From NCBI GenBank assembly GCA_902728285.1, contig CACVBU010000757.1, positions 160,900 to 224,899 on the forward strand: a stretch of DNA of 64,000 nt, written 5' to 3'. The notes under the pieces are model-generated. The model did no database searches, had not been told where the DNA came from, and worked only from the letters and a program-made list of their open reading frames with translations. A program made the translations under genes and the position numbers. Position 1 is the stretch's first letter. Each line of letters starts with the position of its first letter. This document shows, piece by piece, positions 1 to 11,400 of the stretch. This stretch comes from Clytia hemisphaerica (lineage: Eukaryota > Cnidaria > Hydrozoa > Leptothecata > Clytiidae).

Positions 1-225
1 GGAAAAAGCTAAGTTTGTCGCGCACACCACGGAAACGCACGCCACATGCATACAACCCCTGGTAAAATAATATCGAGATATGACCAAAAAGAAAAATCAG
101 TTCCGATCAGAAAACTAGATTTTACTTGAAGAAAGGGTCTTTGTTTTTTTTATGTACTAAAAGGGTTGGGGTGGTTCAGCTGAACCATTTGAACCCCCTC
201 AGATCCGCCGCTGTACATCGTACCA
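1..225. other. No gene; remnant of a hAT-like terminus
   Basis: No coding sequence is seen. Around 165-212 the plus strand reads into CCGCCGCTGTA preceded by a C-run, which in reverse complement resembles the CAGTGGCGG-type ends seen on hAT-like elements elsewhere in this window (13.2 and 23.7 kb). It abuts the first readable codons of the BEL/Pao pol remnant, so it probably truncated that element. The assignment rests on a short motif only. Confidence 0.3.
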
Positions 226-1263
226 ATGCTTTTGAAGAAGGACCTACCTGAAAGCAAAGTCTTGGCTGAGAGACGCCTCGACCAAATTTGCAGGAAGTTC
301 CAATCCAATCCTGACTTCTTTGAAATGTATGCTAAGAACATATCATCCTACCTTGAGAAAGGATACATCAGAAAACTCTCAGACGAAGAAGCATTATGTC
401 GCACAGCCACTACTTGGTACATCCCTCATCATGGAGTCACCAGTGTGCCTGATCTACTGAACAGCCTTCTTGGCGTTTTGCTTCGATTTAGACGCCATAG
501 AGTTGCTGTGGTTGCTGATATCGAAGCTATGTTTTGTCAAGTGAGATTGAAAAAGGCTGACATGGATGCAAACAGATTCCTGTGGAGAGACGATCCAAAG
601 TCTCACAAACCTCCTGATGACTATAAATTACTCGTACACATTTTTGGGCTGACGGATTCTCTCTGTGTTGCAACCTATGCCCTACAACGGGCTGCAAGAG
701 ATCAGGCTAACGACTATCCACCCGAAGTCGTCAAAGCTGTCTTGAGAAATTTCTATGTCGATGACTTACTCATGTCATTTTCAAATGCTACATCAGCCAA
801 GGAGACCAGTCATCGTGTTATCAGTCTTCTCAACAACAAAGGCTTCAACCAAACAAAGTACCAAAGTAACGACTAATCCGTTTTAAAGGACTTACCAACA
901 GAAAAGTTTACTACTCAACCTACTGGGATCAACCTGGACGACAAGGTCATGTCTAGAGCTCTAGGCGTTCACTGGGACATTGAAATAGATTGTTTTGTTT
1001 ACGAGGTCAATGTTGAAGTTGATCAATCAAAGCCATGTACCAAGAGATCCATCCTCAAGAAGGCAGCGACTATCTACGATCCACTTGGCCTCTTGACACC
1101 AATCACACTTGTCGCCAAACTTTTCATGCAAGAACTATGGAGAGACAAATTTGAATGGGTCGAGGAAGTTTCCAAATCTCTCAAAAATCGTTATGAAGAT
1201 TGGCTTTGTCGAATGTCTGACATTACATCCACTGTTGCTCTCCCACGAAAGTCTCAACCTTGA
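226..1263 (+). pseudogene. BEL/Pao retrotransposon pol remnant: reverse transcriptase and connection region
   Basis: The reading frame 226-876 encodes a reverse transcriptase fragment. Residues 97-103 (ADIEAMF) match RT motif A of BEL/Pao elements and 177-180 (YVDD) form the catalytic motif. The N-terminal part (YLEKGYIRKL near 42-51) is also typical of this superfamily. About 25 residues expected between HHGV and the GVLLRFR segment are missing, indicating an internal deletion. A single in-frame TAA at 874-876 is followed by the same frame, which continues to 1263 with the KKAATIYDPLGLLTP segment characteristic of the Pao connection region. The frame then shifts near 1240-1263. This is a dead copy; the 5' gag and protease are absent from the window or replaced by the DNA left of 226. 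Confidence 0.85.
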
Positions 1264-1621
1264 AGGTGACCAAGACGTGCAACTACATATCTTTTATGAC
1301 GCTTCCGAGAAGGCATTTGCTGCGTTAGCTTATGTCAGGATCGAGAGTGAAGGAACTGTATCATACCATATCCTACTGTCTAAGTCAAGAGTAGCTCCAC
1401 TGAAAAGATTGACGTTGCCAAGACTTGCATTGCAAGGAGCTGTCATTGCAGTGAGAATGAAAGAAACAATCGTATATGAGATTGTTGTTCATTTCTGGTC
1501 TATTCGATTCTGGACAGACTCGTCACTCAATCTCCAGTACATCAACAACGAAAGTAAACGTTTCAACGTTTTTGTTGCAAACCGAGTTGCTGAGATACGA
1601 AACCATTCTAAAGTAGTTTAA
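1264..1621 (+). pseudogene. BEL/Pao RNase H-like fragment
   Basis: A second frame, shifted relative to the RT, encodes LHIFYDASEKAFAALAY followed by LTLPRLALQGAV and RFWTDSSLNLQYI. These are the RNase H-type motifs that follow the connection domain in BEL/Pao polyproteins (DASE, LPRLEL-like and WTDSS-like blocks). It ends at a TAA at 1619-1621. The frame change from the preceding segment, and the shortness of the joining region, point to an indel near 1240-1265. Confidence 0.8.
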
Positions 1622-1623
1622 AC

Positions 1624-1756
1624 TAGAGCTGTGCATATTGAAGTTTCACCATCATTAGAAGCTGACGATTTCATAAATGTTCTGGACCGATTTATCAACA
1701 GAAGAGGAAATCCACAGATAATCTATTCTGATTGTGGTACTAATTTCAAGGGTGCT
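1624..1756 (+). pseudogene. BEL/Pao integrase core fragment, cut off by an insertion
   Basis: In a third frame the sequence reads TRAVHIEV, then about 20 residues later [19 protein letters not shown]. This is the integrase core of BEL/Pao elements (TRAVHLE and SDNGTNF-type blocks; here the D-C-G-T-N-F version). The fragment stops abruptly at 1756, where a terminal-inverted-repeat element begins. I could not find the rest of the integrase beyond 2136, so the remainder is deleted or too decayed to recognise. Confidence 0.75.
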
Positions 1757-2135
1757 ATTACCTTAAGTGGATAAATTTTCGCGTGGATTAATTTTCGCGA
1801 TTTTCGCGTATTTTGGCCATTTTCGCGAAATTTTGTCCACGCGAAAAATTTAAAATTATGATTTTTGCCAAAACCCCTAGGAAAATGAAAGAAATTAGGT
1901 GAAAAAGAGGCTGATTCGCGAAATTTAGTCCACAATATTCGTCAAGCATTTTCGTCTCTAATGATGCCATGAAGAGGTTTGCGTAGTTTGGAGCCATTGG
2001 AGTACCCATCGCGGTTCCTTTGATTTGGTGGTAGATGTTGCTCCCAAATCGGAATAAAATTTAGTCCACGCGAAAATTTTCGATTTTCGATTCGCGAAAA
2101 AAAGTCCACGCGAAAATTTATCTACTTAAGGTAAT
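1757..2135. mobile_element. 379-bp TIR element inserted in the BEL/Pao integrase
   Basis: The ends are inverted repeats of about 30 bp: ATTACCTTAAGTGGATAAAT at 1757 and its near-perfect reverse complement ending at 2135. Sub-terminal sequence is rich in the motif TTTTCGCG on both sides. The insertion separates the integrase fragment from downstream retrotransposon sequence. No target duplication can be defined because the palindrome extends to the boundary. The interior carries a piece of a Penelope-like reverse transcriptase on the opposite strand. Confidence 0.75.
1934..2052 (-). pseudogene. Penelope-like element reverse transcriptase fragment
   Basis: The minus strand reads IKGTAMGTPMAPNYANLFMA followed by SLETKMLDEY. 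This is the conserved RT block of Penelope-like retroelements (G-x-x-MGTxMAPxYANLFM). It is only about 38 codons long and has no flanking RT motifs, so it is a fragment. It lies in the middle of the TIR element at 1757-2135, which suggests it was captured by that element rather than independently inserted into the BEL/Pao copy. Confidence 0.7.
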
Positions 2136-2190
2136 TATCGATTTCACTCTTTGTTGAAGCCGTACTCAACAGTCGACCACTAACTTAACC

Positions 2191-2297
2191 GGGCACGAAG
2201 AAAATGCCATGTGTGCTTCCTGGGCACGAAGAAAACGCTTTGTGCACCTCTGGGGTGCGAAGAAAACACTTTGTGTGCTTCCTGGGCACAAAGAAAG
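2191..2297. repeat. 31-bp tandem repeat, about 3.4 units
   Basis: Three consecutive 31-bp units beginning GGGCACGAAGAAAA are followed by a partial fourth. Units differ at a few positions (for example CGAAG, CGAAG, CGAAG, CAAAG). It lies between the disrupted integrase and the 3' end of the BEL/Pao remnant. Confidence 0.7.
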
Positions 2298-2587
2298 AAG
2301 ATTCTTCTAACCACACTCCCTCTTTCCTACCTTCGCTGACGTTGCTTCAAACGGTATTGTACACCTGATACCTTACTATGAACATAACTACATGAACTGC
2401 AATGATAACTGATACAGATTTCATCATTTTATCATACTGAATGATCGAAGTTACTTACAGTTACAACAGAATTTGACAACTGAACTGTACTATAGTGTGT
2501 TGCACTTTGAAACGAAATTACTGGACTGGTGAATGCCTTCAAGCAACTGTTGACCTTCGCATGTTGAGATATGTACTATACTATCTC

Positions 2588-2640
2588 AAGGAGGGGAGTG
2601 TAAAAGATTCTTAATTACATCATTACACTATCATCAACTT
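2588..2640 (+). mobile_element. BEL/Pao polypurine tract and start of 3' LTR
   Basis: A purine run AAGGAGGGGAG at 2588-2598 is followed directly by TGTAAAAGATTC at 2599. This is the expected arrangement of a polypurine tract abutting the TG of a 3' LTR. The LTR continues into AT-rich DNA and its end cannot be located; it is overtaken by the repeat starting at 2807. The matching 5' LTR is not in the window. Confidence 0.5.
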
Positions 2641-2806
2641 GGAAGCATAGTTATTATCTTTTACGAGGCTTTGTTCTGATTATGACGTCACCTTTTTTAT
2701 TGCCTTAGGGAAATCAAGTTGTGGTAAAAACGGTATTTTGGAAATAGGAAAATTTGATATTCGCCACTGTAATTTATGAAGCTCTATGAGAAGGATTAAG
2801 CGTTTT

Positions 2807-3484
2807 TGCCACCGCAGGAAGCCTAAAGCTTCCGAGGATGGCATTCATAGCTTCACGCATAAGGAAGTTGGGCAAACATCTCATAATTTTGCGCGCGTTT
2901 TTCAGTATTTTAGTTCCGGTTAAATGGTGTACCGGTAACATTCTTAGTTTGACTGTATTTCTATTGTTTTATCATCATTAAAAACACTTTTCCGGATTTT
3001 TTTTGATCTGATTACCCATTTTCAAAGCTCTATATGTCTTTTTTTATTACCTCAGGGAGTCGAATTAAGGGAAATTCCTTTTTTTGTTGGGAAATTCCCT
3101 ATTTAAACCACAAGTAGTTATTAACCGCCTCTGACCAGGTCAAATTAGAAATTTTTATCCTTACATAAACATGTCGTTTGACTATTACAGTAAAATGGCA
3201 GTTTAGTACAGTAGCGTTTAGTATGCTATGAACAAACCATAATATACCATTATTTTGGTAATAAAAGAGATGATAAAAATAAACAGATAAATAACTTTAC
3301 CTTATCTCTATAAGAAGATATTTCTGAGATGGACACAAATTGCTAATATTTGTATACTAAATTTTGCTTCAGATGAGATGCCATTCTAACAGAAGTAACG
3401 GCTATAAGTAACATTTCTTTCCAAATTCAACAATTTATTTGATCGTTCTTCTGCGGTGGCACTTTAATGAAAATTATGGCTAGT
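2807..3484 (+). mobile_element. TGCCACCGCAG-family non-autonomous element, copy A
   Basis: The left end TGCCACCGCAGGAAGCC and the right end CTGCGGTGGCA are inverted. The right end is followed by a constant tail that finishes TTATGGCTAGT in all complete copies. The interior has no coding potential. Copy D (24886-25560) is nearly the same sequence in opposite orientation. The unequal ends (a TIR plus a constant 24-bp tail on one side) make class assignment uncertain; no clear target duplication was found. Confidence 0.7.
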
Positions 3485-3821
3485 GATATGGATTTATAGA
3501 AAGAGATTTTGTAAGCCAAAGGCTTTTTTAGTATCAATTCAATTAAGTTCCTTTACAAAAGTATGATTGGTTGCTTTAGCCCAAAAGACAACTTAAATGA
3601 AAAAAAGTACTCGTATATGTCACTTTTGATGCTAGCTGGAATATATTTTCAAACAAGATCTTTCACCAGAAAGTATCTTTTTAATAATGTACTGGCGAAT
3701 TAACTTATACCTATTTATGTACTGGAAAATCAACTTATATTTTCATAAACAATTGACGTGAGATGGTAGATACCGCTTGTTATTATTACCACCTAATAAA
3801 TAGTTATGGCATTACTTTAAT

Positions 3822-4628
3822 TGCCACCGGAGAACGCCTAAAGCTTCTGAGGATGGCATTCATAACTTCACGCCTAAGGAAGTTGGGCAAACATCTCATA
3901 ATTTTGTGCGTTTTTCAGTATTTTAGTTCCGCTTAACGGTAGCATTCTTATCTTACGGTCTCTCTATTGTTTTATCATCATCAAAAAGACCTTTCCGGAG
4001 TTATTTTGATCTGATTACTCATTTTGAAATGTCAATTTGTCTTTTTCTTATCCCTGGAGAGTTAAATGAATCTAAGGAAATTCCCTTTTTATACCACAAG
4101 TAGTTATTTACGCTCTTCATACATTAAAAATATTACTCTACTCAAAGTATTCGAACAGTTATGTTGCTAAATGTGTACATTAGGACCATTAGTAAAATAA
4201 CATATGAAGAGCAGTATCTTCAGATATATACGCTTTTTACAGGAAAAACCAGTAAGTCATATGATTTTGGCTGGGCTGCTTTTAATTTTATATGAGTTTT
4301 TCAGGCTTAAATGTCAATATTAATTAAAATGGAAACCTGTACTTCTCAGTAATTTCTGAAATCTGAGGCTCAGATTCTTCTCAATTTGTTCTTAGGTTTT
4401 GGCCAAATTTCAGCCTCGTATTCTTATGAAATTGTTGAAATTGTCACTCTAAGTAGACTGTAAATCACTCCCTTGAGACACTTGTTAGCTTTTGAAAGGA
4501 TTTTGTCTCAGATGAGAGGTCACTCTTAACAAAAATTAATGTAGGGCTAAGATCATTCCTTTTGAACGCAAATTCAACTCTATGTGTTCGTTTTGCTGCG
4601 GTGGCACCTTAATGAAAGTTATGGCTAG
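3822..4628 (+). mobile_element. TGCCACCGCAG-family element, copy B
   Basis: It has the same ends as copy A (TGCCACCGGAG at left, CTGCGGTGGCACC plus the TTATGGCTAGT tail at right) but a different interior. That interior matches copy C at 17862-18622 in reverse orientation, for example around the block TCTCAGATGAGAGGTCA. Copies A and B lie in tandem about 340 bp apart. No ORF. Confidence 0.7.
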
Positions 4629-5330
4629 TATACTTATATAAATTATAGAAGTTTTTGGATTTTATTCTGGAAGGAAAGGTTCTTGAAAAAATTAGTTTGG
4701 ATTGATTTTATAAATGGAACATTGGGGAACATGCACCGAACATCTTTTTGCCGAAAACACAATATCGCAAAAATAGACTAACAAAATGACAAAATGTCAT
4801 CACGCAAAAAATATCACTAGTTTTGATAAGTTACTGGAAATTATTTCTAGTCTGTTGATTCCTTTTCAGAACATTGAAGTGAATGTTATCATAAAGAGGT
4901 AGCACATTTGAGCATATTTTGAGAGATTGTATAAGTTCTAATGGCTGAAAAGCTCAAAATCATCTTTCAAACTACACACTGTTTTCTTTTAAATTTTGAA
5001 GGGAAATATACAATGTATTTTTTGAATTGTTGATATGCTCCTTTTATAAATTATGGAAGGAGAACGTGCAATTTTTGACTTAGCGACGTTCGGAGCGTCC
5101 CTAGCGATTTAGGCAGTTGATGAGCTTTTACTGAAAATATCATGGATCGAAGTATGGAGATTCCCATACTCCGCAACAAAACTTTTTGCAATCTCCTCTA
5201 TCAAAAACCAAGCCACCCTCAAACATTCAAAAGGAGATTCCTTTTTCATCTCTTATGTAATCTATCTAAAAGATGAAATAGCAATTAAACCTTCTGACCC
5301 CGGCTACCGTACATATACGTCTTTGACAGG
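4629..5330. other. No gene seen
   Basis: AT-rich DNA without recognisable coding or repeat structure, apart from a short imperfect palindrome around the GCGACGTTCGGAGCGTCC block near 5084. Confidence 0.4.
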
Positions 5331-5450
5331 GTCGGATACAGGAGGTAGGCTATCTTATTCATGGAGAGTAATTAGTTTCCATATAAGTTAATACGATAAG
5401 ATAGTGCACTCTCCTCCATTAGTTATAGCCTCCCTCTGTATCCGAGTCTG
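5331..5450. repeat. Imperfect inverted repeat (hairpin)
   Basis: The block starting GTCGGATACAGGAGGTAGG at 5331 is mirrored by one ending CCTCTGTATCCGAGTC near 5448. Inside, GCTATCTTAT at 5349 is mirrored by GATAAGATAG at 5395. This looks like a small palindromic MITE. Confidence 0.55.
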
Positions 5451-6446
5451 CTTGAAACGTTCCTAATGCCGCACATTTACGCAATTTGATAGACACGTCT
5501 TTCTCAAGCCATTATTGGCTTGCTTGGTAATCGTTTAAAAATCAAGAAAAAGAAAGTACAGAGTCTAAGCTTTCCGTTGATATATAATGATGTAATGTTA
5601 TGATCACGTGGTGAGTCAGCACTTTCCGAAAAAAAACACTGATTCAAAATGGTGGACGGAAAAACACTGATTTCTGAAAAAAGTTACTGATATTTGGAAA
5701 GCCATTGTGAGCAGTAGAAAGTTTTTTGGAGGTAAATTTTAGATATATGGCTTCAGGAGTAAGTACATAATGATAAAATACTAAAGAAAGATTTAATAAT
5801 CAAACTTTTCCTTTGCATAGAAAGTGAAAAATACAAAAACAGTGACATTACCGAAAAATAAGGGATAAAAATTTGGTAAATGTGGAGATACCGTTTTAGC
5901 TGGAGTATTTTATTTGGATTGGTACCCAACCTAAAAGCTGCAAAATTAGATTAGCTAAATTGCCCTAAATTGTTATCAAAAGATTTCTAGTTCTTGAGTT
6001 ATGACAAAATAAACGAACATGTACATTTTGTTAACAAATGTTGCGGGGGGCCAGCGTAAAAATATTAAAAAAAGCGGGGTGAAAAGATTAAGTCGTTGCA
6101 TTTCTTAATTCCCATATCAACTTAGTACTACTTAAGTCTTAAACTTAAATTTTCATGTCTGAGCACGACCTCTTTGTTTTGATCGTTCTAGTCATCGTTG
6201 CGTAAATTAAAATTCAAAGAACAAATCAAATTACGCTCCTCAACTCAAAATCCGATCAAGACATTTTAAGGACATTATATCGATCAATAAGATCACCCAA
6301 TGAACCTTCGCTGGACCAATCAGAGGATTCATTAAACGTCAAATGAATCAAATTGATGCACGCTAATGATTCGACTTAATTTCCCACGCTTTATCATTAA
6401 GGTCCAATCAAAGTACTAATTACTATATCATTTATTATTATTAAAA
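5451..6446. other. No gene seen
   Basis: AT-rich, no ORF of note and no repeat structure recognised. Confidence 0.4.
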
Positions 6447-6880
6447 ACAAGTTAAGAACGTTTTAAGGCTTTGTAGGCTCTATAACACCCGACTTCTTAG
6501 GTAAATGGGCAAAGATACTCAAAAAATGGCGAAAATAAGAACATGTTAAGAATCTTTTTAAGGCTTAAAACTCAAAAAGTCAGAAGGTTTCAAAGTTTTT
6601 GGATGTCCTTTTGAGAAAAAAGGGTAATGAATTTTGCATTAGAGGTGATGACATATTGAACATATATGCTTCAAATTTTGGTGCTTCTTGTACTGTACCG
6701 ACGGTAGTTTTTTTTACAAAAAGTTCAAAAAGCTGGCAATACATTGATCATTTGCTTTTAATTTACGATATAAAAGCCACTTTATTATTGGCAAGAATCT
6801 TCCCATGTTGTCTATCGTCATACACGTTTTTTATATAACATCCTAAATACATACAAAGCCTTAAAACGTTCTTAACTTGT
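6447..6880. mobile_element. 434-bp MITE with 29-bp TIRs
   Basis: ACAAGTTAAGAACGTTTTAA at 6447 is inverted exactly at the right end, 6852-6880. A degenerate internal copy of the motif lies near 6538. No target duplication is evident. The short open frame within it (6599-6838) has no recognisable features and is treated as chance. Confidence 0.75.
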
Positions 6881-7433
6881 TCACGCTGTAAGCTTTACAG
6901 TGCTTTACTGGAGCTTATTTAAGCTTGTTCTGGGCTCCATATAGGGCTGATCTGGCTCCCAATGGTCCTAAACCTCGTAGGACACTCATTTGCAATTGAT
7001 TAGACCCATTGAAGTCCCGCGAATGGTATAGATATGTACTTGAGAATCCGTGAAACTGGTGAAACAGCTTAGAGGGGTCTTTTGGCTTGGTCTGTACTTG
7101 ATTGAGAATCCGCAAAACTGGTATTTTTTAGCCGGTGAAACAGCTCAAAAAGCGATATCAGACTAACAAAAGTTTATTCCGTCAATTTAATATACGTCAA
7201 ACACTTAGAAAAGTTTATCATTTTTAGTCCTTGATATATTGCAAAGCTGCCCCGAAAGGCATCTCAAACACCGGAATACCGACATATTTTCTGTTGGTCA
7301 GCGAAATATCGACGCAAATAAGATCAATGCCGACACACTGACATATTGGTACGCTCCCTATAACTAAATGGAGCTAATCTATGTTTTCCAAGTAATGGCA
7401 TTTGAAACAATAGAATGCTCAATCTTTAGACCA
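6881..7433. other. No gene seen
   Basis: A short direct repeat is present: GGTGAAACAGCT occurs near 7049 and 7133, with GAGAATCCG before each. No gene or element boundary was recognised. Confidence 0.35.
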
Positions 7434-7953
7434 CAGTAGACCACAGTTCGGTACCGGTAATTTATGCATTAAGGGCAAAACTACAACAAACTTCACTATA
7501 TTTTTTTCAGGCATGATTTGATACAACAAGTTATCATTGCCTAGGTGAATTTATTTAACTTTTCAGTGAAAAAGTGACGGTATTCACACGATGCCAGCTT
7601 TATCGAGAGGTTGGTTATCATAATTGACATATACATTCCATAAGATAAAGATCAAGTTACAGAACTTCTCTTTCAAAGGTTTTCTATCTTAATTTCAGTT
7701 TGGAATAGGGCCATTTTGAAGCATAGCATGAAGTAAGACTCACAATTGCCTTATATAAAACACTAGATGGGGCTTCTTCCATACTATTTTGAAGCATAAT
7801 TATGCGCCAACTTTGCTAAAGTAGACCAGAGTAGCCAACAGTTCGGTACCGGCAATTTTGTTAATTCATATAAAACAGAGACCAACTTCCTTCCCACCTC
7901 TCCCTGTTTTGCTCTAAATGGATAAATTACCGGTACCGAATCGTGGTCTACTG
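7434..7953. mobile_element. 520-bp MITE with ~31-bp TIRs
   Basis: CAGTAGACCACAGTTCGGTA at 7434 is mirrored at 7923-7953 with two mismatches; both include the block TTCGGTACCGGTAA or its complement. A third, direct-oriented copy of the motif lies at 7821-7857, so the terminal motif is partly duplicated inside the element. Confidence 0.8.
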
Positions 7954-8170
7954 CTCAAGTGACTTAGGGCAAGTCTCAAAAACCTAGCAGTTTACCCTAA
8001 GTTTTCAATACCAATAGCAGCCAGATTCAGAGATCCACTTAGGGCTCTAAAGTACCTCTATACCTTGAAGTTTATGAATTAGGATGTGACCTAATTAAAT
8101 ATCACCCCAAAAATCTATAATATAATTAAAGAAATTGTAATCATGACGTCATGATTTAATCGAGTTTGGT

Positions 8171-8366
8171 GACGTCATGAATATTATAATCGCTTTCTTG
8201 ATATGCGTAAGTCAATTTTCTAGCGGAAATACCCCAAAAAAGCCGGGATTTGACATCTCTCTGTTACTAAAAATAGAAACACAGAGGTCAAAAACCGGCT
8301 TTTTTGGGTGCGTCCGTTAAAAAATACAACGTCATCATGAATTACGCATATCAAGAATAATATTAA
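8171..8366. mobile_element. Palindromic MITE, ~196 bp
   Basis: Outer arms contain TTCTTGATATGCGTAA (8196-8211) and the complement TTACGCATATCAAGAA (8342-8357). Inner arms contain CCCCAAAAAAGCCGGGATTTG (8230 onward) and its counterpart ending in GGCTTTTTTGGG (8311). The whole can fold into one long hairpin interrupted by small loops. The open frames here are a consequence of the palindrome. Confidence 0.7.
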
Positions 8367-8639
8367 AAATACATGTCCAATCTTTCGCAAATTTGAACCA
8401 AAGATGCATCTAACTGAAATGTAACTTTTTGAAAAAAACTTTTTTTCGATTTTTTGCATTTTTTTCCTGGCATCATCAAAATTTTCAAAAAGAAATTCTT
8501 TGAAAAGCTCACCACTATTAAGATGTATCTTTGGTTAAAAATTGACAAAGATTCGACATGTACTTTTACAAGAACAACGAGGCTTAAAATCGCTAAAAAA
8601 ATAAGACCAATTTAAGAACAATTGTTGTTTGATTTTTAA

Positions 8640-8700
8640 GAACTCTTTGTCCCCGCAGGAGCGCAGCGACGAGGAGGCACTCATAGCTTCACGCATTGAT
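8640..8700. repeat. Diverged fragment related to the TGCCACCGCAG family
   Basis: The segment with CCGCAGGAGC and, further on, CATAGCTTCACGCAT matches the terminal 50-60 bp of copies A-E but with several changes and a different continuation. Confidence 0.4.
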
Positions 8701-11400
8701 ATTGGACTGGAATCTCCATTTTTGCGCTTTGTGTTTGTTTGTTTGTTCGTAATTTGATTTCCGGTCAATAAAGTTTTCAGCAAAAATATGGCGGTAAATT
8801 ATACAGCGGTAAATATTTTAATATTGCGTTATATTACGTTAATTTAGCATCGAAAAGGAGAAGCAAGTGTTATAAATGCAAATTATAGAAAAAGTATAGT
8901 AATTACACCATAACACGAATTACAATATTACTTGTGCAAATCAAAACAAACAAAATGGCAGACTGGTTATGATGATGAGAGCTGATTCATTGACTGGAAA
9001 AAGTGTTTTGAATGTCAAATTTTGTTTCTTGTCTTTGAAACTGAATACTAAATAGTAATTTAGTCAGAAGTTCATTTCAGTAATGATTTCAATTCTTTTT
9101 CTGGGATCTTTAAAGAGATTAGCTCAAGTTTTCAAATGTACATTATTGATATTTTTGTTTGTTATTATCAGAGATTTGGGAAAAGAGGATAAGAAATGCG
9201 CTATTCATCTATTTGAAGCTAGGCTGTAGAATCTTTTGTTTCTATTGAAATGTCTGCGGCCGGTCGATTGTTTTCGTTCTGAACCAATCGGAGCGCTTGA
9301 TTCGTTATGCGCACAAGACTAAAAGTACAAACAAAAAATGGCAGCCGTGATTGATATCGAAAGTGAATTTTTTTTTATTTCCGAAATCGAGAATTTTTTT
9401 ATTTTTTATAAGCACTTTTTCACTTTGGACAAGGGATGCAGTAGGCTGCGAGCTTAAATAGTTTCTCAGCTTTATTTGCAAAAAATATTTTCCTTGCTGG
9501 ATAATTTAGATACCAAAATAATTGAAATGTGTTGCGTTAGAATACAAACGAAGCTGGTAAAACTAGTTTATCATTATTCTTGGACTAAAGTTTCTAAGAA
9601 ACAATACCATAAAGGCCTCTTCAGTAGGGATAGCGAGGTTGAAAATAAAACCTGGGGGACAAAAGAACAACAACAAATGTCAAGGAAAGAAAAGAATAAA
9701 AGAAACGATGATAATTCATGATATCAATGCCAGGAGGTCATAAACATCATGAAGGCTTTCTTGTAAGAACTGTATGAGTTCTAGACAACAAAACATAAAA
9801 TAATCTAACAACATCATTGAAAAAAATACAACAATTATACCGAAGACATCTCCAGGGGATTTCCCCAGATATATTAGAAAAAATATTATATACAAAAACA
9901 TCGTAAAAATGAGGTTAAAAAAACTATGCATTTCCATCCAACCCAACAAATAATAGTGAAATAAAAATTAAATATTCTTCCACAGTCAACTTTGTATATG
10001 TATATTTGAATTACAGATTATCATTGTAAGTTTGTATTTTTTTCAGTGTATATGACTTCACTATTTCTCTGAATATAAATCACAGGTGACTCTTCTTTGC
10101 AACTGCTGCAAAAGATTAAGAACAAAAAGCCTTTTCAGCATAATTCAACTTCATTTATAGGGCTTTAAAACACCTCAAATCAATGTCTATTGCAGAGCAT
10201 GAAGAAAAATCAATCACCATTGACTTTACTTGAAGTAAAAAGTTGGATATACAATAAAAATGACCAAAGCCTTTCCAACTGTGTTCTTGAGTAGTAAATT
10301 TCATACAGATTTTATGACTTGAAAGCTGATTAGAAATTCTATTATTGCTCCATGAACACTAAATGTAAAAAGTGTGTGACTCAATGCTAAAAAAATTTAA
10401 ATCTAAATTTGAAAGATATAGTTTAAAAATAATATCAAACTGAAAATATGTGATTGTCAAAAAAGTCCAGTGTACAATTGAAATTTAAATTATAGAAGCA
10501 TTTCTGGCTCTTCATGGTTTGTTTACATTTGGTAATTTTGGCCTACATGTTCCCTGATTTGATGACTTGTTTTGACCTGCTTCCCAAATTAAGGGGTAGC
10601 TCCAGGGCAAAAGCCCCCAAATCAAAATATAGACACATCAAGTAGACTTATCATCACAGCATGTATCCATTTCATCTATACCATGCAATATGTATTTATA
10701 CCTCAAAATTTAGTTTCCAAGGACAACCTGGATAAAAACAAACATCGAAATAAAGATTCCAAAAAGAAGTTGCATCAAAATCCACTTTGCCAGAGAGCAT
10801 TTACATAATAATGTGCATATCAAAATCCCCAATTTTCCATTGAACATTTTAATAATAAATATATCGACATCCATTTTTCAAAGGGCATACAGGAGTCCAA
10901 CCACTCAAATCCACTTTTTCTATAAATATAACATCAAACACCATAGAATTATTATTCATTCTGTTTCTGTTGAGTCAAATAATACACGTAAAGTTTTCAT
11001 TAGTTCCCACTCATCTTTTAGCAGACCTTTCCTGCTGGCACTACTGCAGAGAACAGAAGTGACAGTCAACATGCAAAAATGTCTGAATCTTGAGTCAATC
11101 TTCGTTGCATCGGCAACCTGTACTTGGATGGCCAATACTTCTATGGGACGGTGTTGTTAATAACATTTCACAAAGAATATGATAACTAGCCTGAAAATAA
11201 AATGGAAATCTGTATATGAAATTACCCTAATCCGTTTAAATACAAAATGCAAATTCCACGGATTAAACAATATTTTGAATGTAAAAGTACCAAAGCCTTG
11301 CACCTTCTAAATCATTATCCACTGACTGGTCAAAATCATGGCCCTTCAGGTAGTCACAATTTATAAATATCATATGTCAAAGTTATTTTTTTGAAATGTT
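8701..11400. other. No confirmed gene; possible promoter near 9.28 kb
   Basis: No long ORF with recognisable domains occurs. Around 9283-9345 there is CCAATCGG followed by AAAAATGGCAGCC, a CCAAT-box-like motif and an ATG in good Kozak context. That ATG opens only 39 codons (MAAVIDIESE at the start) before a stop. It could be a first exon, but no convincing donor was found. The rest is AT-rich. Confidence 0.25.

Noticed and set aside
10813..11160. 115-codon plus-strand ORF
   Set aside because: Composition is that of AT-rich DNA (Ile/Asn/Ser/Phe), with no motif, and it overlaps the region with minus-strand splice signals.
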